Of a stretch of DNA of 8,422 nucleotides, positions 5,751-8,422 are shown in pieces. The translations under genes and the position numbers were made by a program. Within the stretch, counting starts at the first letter, position 1. The number at the start of each line of letters is the position of its first letter. Source of the DNA: JANYIP01 sp031394045 (GTDB lineage: Bacteria; Actinomycetota; Actinomycetes; Prado026); NCBI GenBank assembly GCA_031394045.1, contig JANMWN010000339.1:1-8422 (forward strand), in the 5' to 3' direction. A model generated the notes under the pieces. The model ran no database searches, was not told the origin of the DNA, and saw only the letters and a list, made by a program, of their open reading frames with translations.

Positions 5751-6913
5751 GAGGGCCCGCCCAGCTCGTCGCGTACCCGCTGGACGACCGTCGGCAGCAC
5801 GGCCAGGAACCGGTCCACGTCCAGCGCCGCGACGCCGCGTGGGAGCGACACCCGGATGTTGCCGTGCGAGAGCGCGCCCATGGCCACCAGCACGTGGCTG
5901 GGCTCGAGCGTCGAGGACGTGCACGAGGAGCCGGAGCTGACCGCGAAGCCGGCCCGGTCGAGCTCGCGGAGCAACGCCTCTCCGTCGGTGTAGAGGCAGG
6001 AGAAGGTCACCAGGTGCGGCAGTCGCCGGTCAGGGTCGCCGACCACCTCGACGTCAGCCACCACCGCTGGGACGGTGGCGCGGATCCGTGCCGTGAGAGC
6101 GGCCAGCCGGGCGTCCTCGGCGGGGGCGTCCCGGGTCACGGCCTCCAGGGCCGCTACCGCCGCCCGGATCCCCGGTACGTACGGGAAGCCGGCCACCCTG
6201 GCATCACCCCGGTCGTCGGTCGCGCCAGGGACCCGCCAGCGCACCCCGGTGCGTACCGCCATCACCCCCACCCCACCGGGTCCGCCCCACTTGTGCGCGC
6301 TGCCCGTGAGCACGGACCAGCCGTCCGGAGGTGCGCCCCTGCCCAGGCTCTGGGCGGCGTCCACGACGAGGGGGACCTCCCGCGCGCGGCACACCGCCGC
6401 CACCTCCTCGACCGGCTGGAGGGTCCCGACCTCGTGGTTTGCGCTCTGGAGGCAGGCCAGCGCGGTGTCGCCGCGCAGCGCGGCCGCGAACGCCTCGATG
6501 TCCACCCGGCCGAGCGGGTCGACCGCCACCAGCGACGGCGCTGCCTCCGAGGGCATGCCGACGTGCTGCAGGTGCTCGAGGGCGTGCAGCACCGACGAGT
6601 GCTCGACCGCCGAGGCCACCGTGTGCTGCCCGACACGGCGCCGACCGGCGGCCAGCCCGGCGACGGCCAGGTGCACGGCCTGCGTCCCAGAGGCGGTGAA
6701 GGACACCTCGTCCGGACGGCACCCGAGCAGAGTGGCCATCGACTCACGGGCCTGGTCGAGCTGCAGGCGTACCCGGCGGCCGGCCCCGTACAGGCGGGCC
6801 GGGTCGGCCCAGCCCTGGTCGTCCGTGCCCTCCGTCGCGAGCACCTTCCGGGCCGCGGGATGCAGCGGCTCGCTGGACGCCGCGTCGAGATATCCCGGTG
6901 GTGGAAGGGGCAC
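5747..6913 (-). CDS. Cysteine desulfurase (NifS/IscS-like, class V aminotransferase fold)
   Basis: This PLP enzyme takes sulfur from L-cysteine, leaving alanine and an enzyme persulfide. Residues 1-388 show the family sites: EHSSVL (104-109, His105 stacking on PLP), ANHEVGTLQP (158-167), VDAAQSLG (184-191, Asp185 and Gln188), SAHKWGGPGGVG (205-216, Lys208 forming the Schiff base), SSGSSCTSSTLEPS (326-339, catalytic Cys331) and HGNIRVSLPR (350-359). I prefer GTG at 6913-6911, preceded by GCAGGG at 8 bases, since homology begins with YLDAAS. An in-frame ATG at 6967 would add 18 residues and has only a poorly spaced GGGAG. The stop overlaps the tusA ATG as ATGA. I recall Streptomyces proteins annotated as fused cysteine desulfurase/TusA in this same order, supporting a joint role. 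It is divergent from ctaC. It is not the SufS/IscS of a recognisable suf or isc operon here. Confidence 0.92.
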   Translation of the reverse strand: MPLPPPGYLDAASSEPLHPAARKVLATEGTDDQGWADPARLYGAGRRVRLQLDQARESMATLLGCRPDEVSFTASGTQAVHLAVAGLAAGRRRVGQHTVASAVEHSSVLHALEHLQHVGMPSEAAPSLVAVDPLGRVDIEAFAAALRGDTALACLQSANHEVGTLQPVEEVAAVCRAREVPLVVDAAQSLGRGAPPDGWSVLTGSAHKWGGPGGVGVMAVRTGVRWRVPGATDDRGDARVAGFPYVPGIRAAVAALEAVTRDAPAEDARLAALTARIRATVPAVVADVEVVGDPDRRLPHLVTFSCLYTDGEALLRELDRAGFAVSSGSSCTSSTLEPSHVLVAMGALSHGNIRVSLPRGVAALDVDRFLAVLPTVVQRVRDELGGPS

Positions 6914-7027
6914 GTGTCGGACCCTGCCACAGGATCGGGCGGCCGTGGTCCCCGGGTCGTTCGACATGCTCCCGGAGAGGAGGTACCCAACGCGCCGTCC
7001 GGGGGTCCGCTGCGCTACGGTTTCCCT
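6914..7027. promoter_or_regulatory. Divergent promoter region between cysteine desulfurase and ctaC
   Basis: These 114 bases should hold promoters for both directions. On the plus strand TACGGT (7016-7021) ends 6 bases before the ctaC ATG at 7028, the spacing expected of a -10 box for a leaderless mRNA. No Shine-Dalgarno lies within the normal distance. A strong SD-like GGAGAGGAGGT (6974-6984) has no start codon at usable distance. No clear -35 box is seen. Confidence 0.4.
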
Positions 7028-7858
7028 ATGAACCGACCCGGAGTGCGCGGCGCCGTCGCAGTCGGGGCGACGTTGGCGCTGACGCTCGGGCTCTCGGGCT
7101 GCTCGACCTCCGACATCCCCGCGATGCTGAGCATCCCGCAGCCCGTCACCAAGCAGGGCGAGTGGATCCACAGCCTCTGGCAGGGGTCCTGGGTGGCCGC
7201 GTGGGCGGTGGGGGCGATCGTCTGGGGGCTGATCATCTGGGTCATCATCGCCTACCGCAAGAGGTCCAACGAAGCACCCACCCAGACCCGCTACAACATG
7301 CCCATCGAGATCATGTACACGGTCGTGCCGTTCTTCATCCTCGCGGTGCTGTTCTTCTACACCCAGCGCGACGAGTCCAAGCTCACGGCCATCAGCGAGA
7401 ACCCGCAGAACAACGTCAACGTGGTCGCCTTCCGGTGGAACTGGACCTTCAACTACCTCGACGAGAACGTCTACGACGTCGGGAGCCCGGCCCAGACCCC
7501 CACGCTTTACCTCCCGGTCGACGAGACGGTCAAGTTCACCCTCAACTCACCGGACGTCATCCACTCCTTCTGGGTGCCTGCCTTCCTGTTCAAGCTCGAC
7601 GTGATCCCCGGCCGCACCAACCAGTTCGAGATCACCCCGACCAAGATCGGTACGTACCCGGGCCGGTGCGCCGAGCTGTGCGGCGTGGACCACTCCCGGA
7701 TGCTCTTCCAGGTCAAGGTGGTCAGCGCTGACGACTACGCCAGGCACATCGCTGACCTCAGGACCGCCGGTCAGGTCGGGCTGCTCGACACCGGCCGCGT
7801 CAGTGACCAGGCCGGCGGCGACAAGCAGGGCTACACCACTATCGGAGGCGGCTCGTGA
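7028..7858 (+). CDS. ctaC: Cytochrome c oxidase subunit II (lipoprotein, CuA)
   Basis: Subunit II of the aa3-type terminal oxidase takes electrons from cytochrome c or the bcc complex at its CuA centre on the outer face of the membrane. The 276 residues begin with a lipoprotein signal, hydrophobic 9-22 and lipobox LSGC with Cys25. Two membrane helices follow, about 54-76 and 95-112. The cupredoxin domain follows, with the aromatic FRWNWTF (135-141). All CuA ligands are visible: His179 in VIHSFW, then Cys214, Glu216, Cys218, His222 and Met225 in CAELCGVDHSRM. The ATG at 7028 gives an intact lipoprotein signal; no normally spaced ribosome binding site precedes it, and TACGGT just upstream suggests a leaderless mRNA. 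The stop overlaps the ctaD GTG (GTGA), so the two subunits are translationally coupled. The position near adenosine kinase recalls Rv2200c-Rv2202c. Confidence 0.97.
   Translation: MNRPGVRGAVAVGATLALTLGLSGCSTSDIPAMLSIPQPVTKQGEWIHSLWQGSWVAAWAVGAIVWGLIIWVIIAYRKRSNEAPTQTRYNMPIEIMYTVVPFFILAVLFFYTQRDESKLTAISENPQNNVNVVAFRWNWTFNYLDENVYDVGSPAQTPTLYLPVDETVKFTLNSPDVIHSFWVPAFLFKLDVIPGRTNQFEITPTKIGTYPGRCAELCGVDHSRMLFQVKVVSADDYARHIADLRTAGQVGLLDTGRVSDQAGGDKQGYTTIGGGS
7844..7848 (+). promoter_or_regulatory. ctaD: Ribosome binding site fixing the ctaD GTG start
   Basis: GGAGG lies 6 bases before GTG at 7855, within the last codons of ctaC. It supports initiation at this GTG, which overlaps the ctaC stop, over any later methionine codon. 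Confidence 0.75.
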
Positions 7859-8422
7859 CCACGTACGACGAGGGCATCCGCGTCAACCTGGACAAGGGTG
7901 CCCCCGCCCCTCGGCAGCCTCGCGGCAAGATCGTCGTCAGCTGGATGACGTCGACCGACCACAAGGTCATCGGGTACATGTACCTGATCAGCTCGTTCGT
8001 CTTCTTCCTGTTCGCCGGGCTGATGGCCCTGACGATGCGGGCCGAGCTGGCTCGCCCCGGTCTGCAGTTCATCTCGGCCGAGCAGTACAACCAGCTGTTC
8101 ACCATGCACGGCACCCTGATGCTGCTGATGTTCGCGACCCCGCTGTTCATCGGCTTCGCCAACGTGATCATGCCGTTGCAGATCGGGTCGCCTGACGTCG
8201 CGTTCCCACGGTTGAACCTCTTGAGCTTCTACCTGTTCCTGTTCGGCTCGCTCACCGTCGTGGCGGGCTTCCTGACTCCTGGGGGCGCCGCCGACTTCGG
8301 CTGGTTCGCCTACGCACCGCTCAACGACGTGATCCACTCCCCGGGCGCCGGTGCGGACCTGTGGATCATGGGTCTGGCGCTGTCCGGCCTCGGCACCATC
8401 CTCGGCGGCGTCAACTTCATCA
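7855..8422 (+). CDS. ctaD: Cytochrome c oxidase subunit I (partial, C-terminus beyond right edge)
   Basis: CtaD is the catalytic haem-copper subunit that reduces oxygen to water and pumps protons. The 189 visible residues cover the N-terminus and about the first four membrane helices of a protein normally near 560 residues. Typical features are STDHKVIGYMY (33-43) before the first helix, a helix at about 43-60, TMHGTLM (83-89) in which His85 is a low-spin haem a ligand, and GSPDVAFPRLN (111-121), whose Asp114 matches the D-channel entrance aspartate. A further helix lies at about 122-140, and the next begins near 168. The binuclear-centre histidines and the cross-linked Tyr lie beyond the edge. 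The GTG start overlaps the ctaC stop and is preceded by GGAGG at 6 bases. Confidence 0.96.
   Translation, partial: MTTYDEGIRVNLDKGAPAPRQPRGKIVVSWMTSTDHKVIGYMYLISSFVFFLFAGLMALTMRAELARPGLQFISAEQYNQLFTMHGTLMLLMFATPLFIGFANVIMPLQIGSPDVAFPRLNLLSFYLFLFGSLTVVAGFLTPGGAADFGWFAYAPLNDVIHSPGAGADLWIMGLALSGLGTILGGVNFI

Noticed and set aside
5864..7027. Upstream extension of the ctaC frame by 388 codons
   Set aside because: The frame is open but antisense to the cysteine desulfurase. CtaC needs its lipoprotein signal at the N-terminus, which fits the ATG at 7028.

Overview
The window is GC-rich DNA with strong third-position GC bias, frequent GTG starts and very short or overlapping gene junctions, as in an actinobacterium. 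Several genes resemble the Mycobacterium tuberculosis Rv2200c-Rv2205c neighbourhood as I remember it: Rv2205c-like glycerate kinase, ErpA, adenosine kinase and cytochrome oxidase subunit II. Arrangement and codon use suggest a Nocardioides- or Propionibacteriales-like actinomycete; that placement is inference. I see no tRNA, rRNA, CRISPR array, insertion sequence, integrase or phage gene. No stretch above 300 bases lacks a gene.

Layout from left to right: nadA (quinolinate synthase, minus strand) starts at 882 and runs off the left edge. Divergent from it is a glycerate kinase (947-1975), followed by the Fe-S carrier erpA (2114-2464). A large two-layer inverted repeat (2508-2574) separates erpA from a secreted seven-bladed RCC1-like propeller protein (2643-3797). 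Next come an adenosine-kinase-type PfkB kinase (3878-4864) and aat, the leucyl/phenylalanyl-tRNA-protein transferase, which overlaps the kinase stop codon. aat converges with, and overlaps by 73 bp, a minus-strand pair made of a cysteine desulfurase and a TusA-like sulfur carrier joined by an ATGA overlap. Divergent from that pair is ctaC (cytochrome aa3 oxidase subunit II, a lipoprotein), joined by a GTGA overlap to ctaD (subunit I), which leaves the right edge.

Together these are mostly chromosomal housekeeping genes: NAD synthesis, glycerate phosphorylation, Fe-S assembly and sulfur transfer, purine salvage, N-degron protein turnover and terminal respiration. NadA needs a [4Fe-4S] cluster, ErpA delivers such clusters, and the desulfurase-TusA pair mobilises sulfur, so there is a loose iron/sulfur/redox theme. 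The RCC1-like gene is the clear accessory element.

I found no convincing new multi-gene system. The points most worth a second look are: aat, which has no ATG/GTG/TTG start upstream of its conserved N-terminus and may start at CTG; the nested inverted repeat before the RCC1 gene; the exactly gapless 7 x 50-residue architecture of that protein; the desulfurase-TusA pair; and hairpins placed directly on gene ends.
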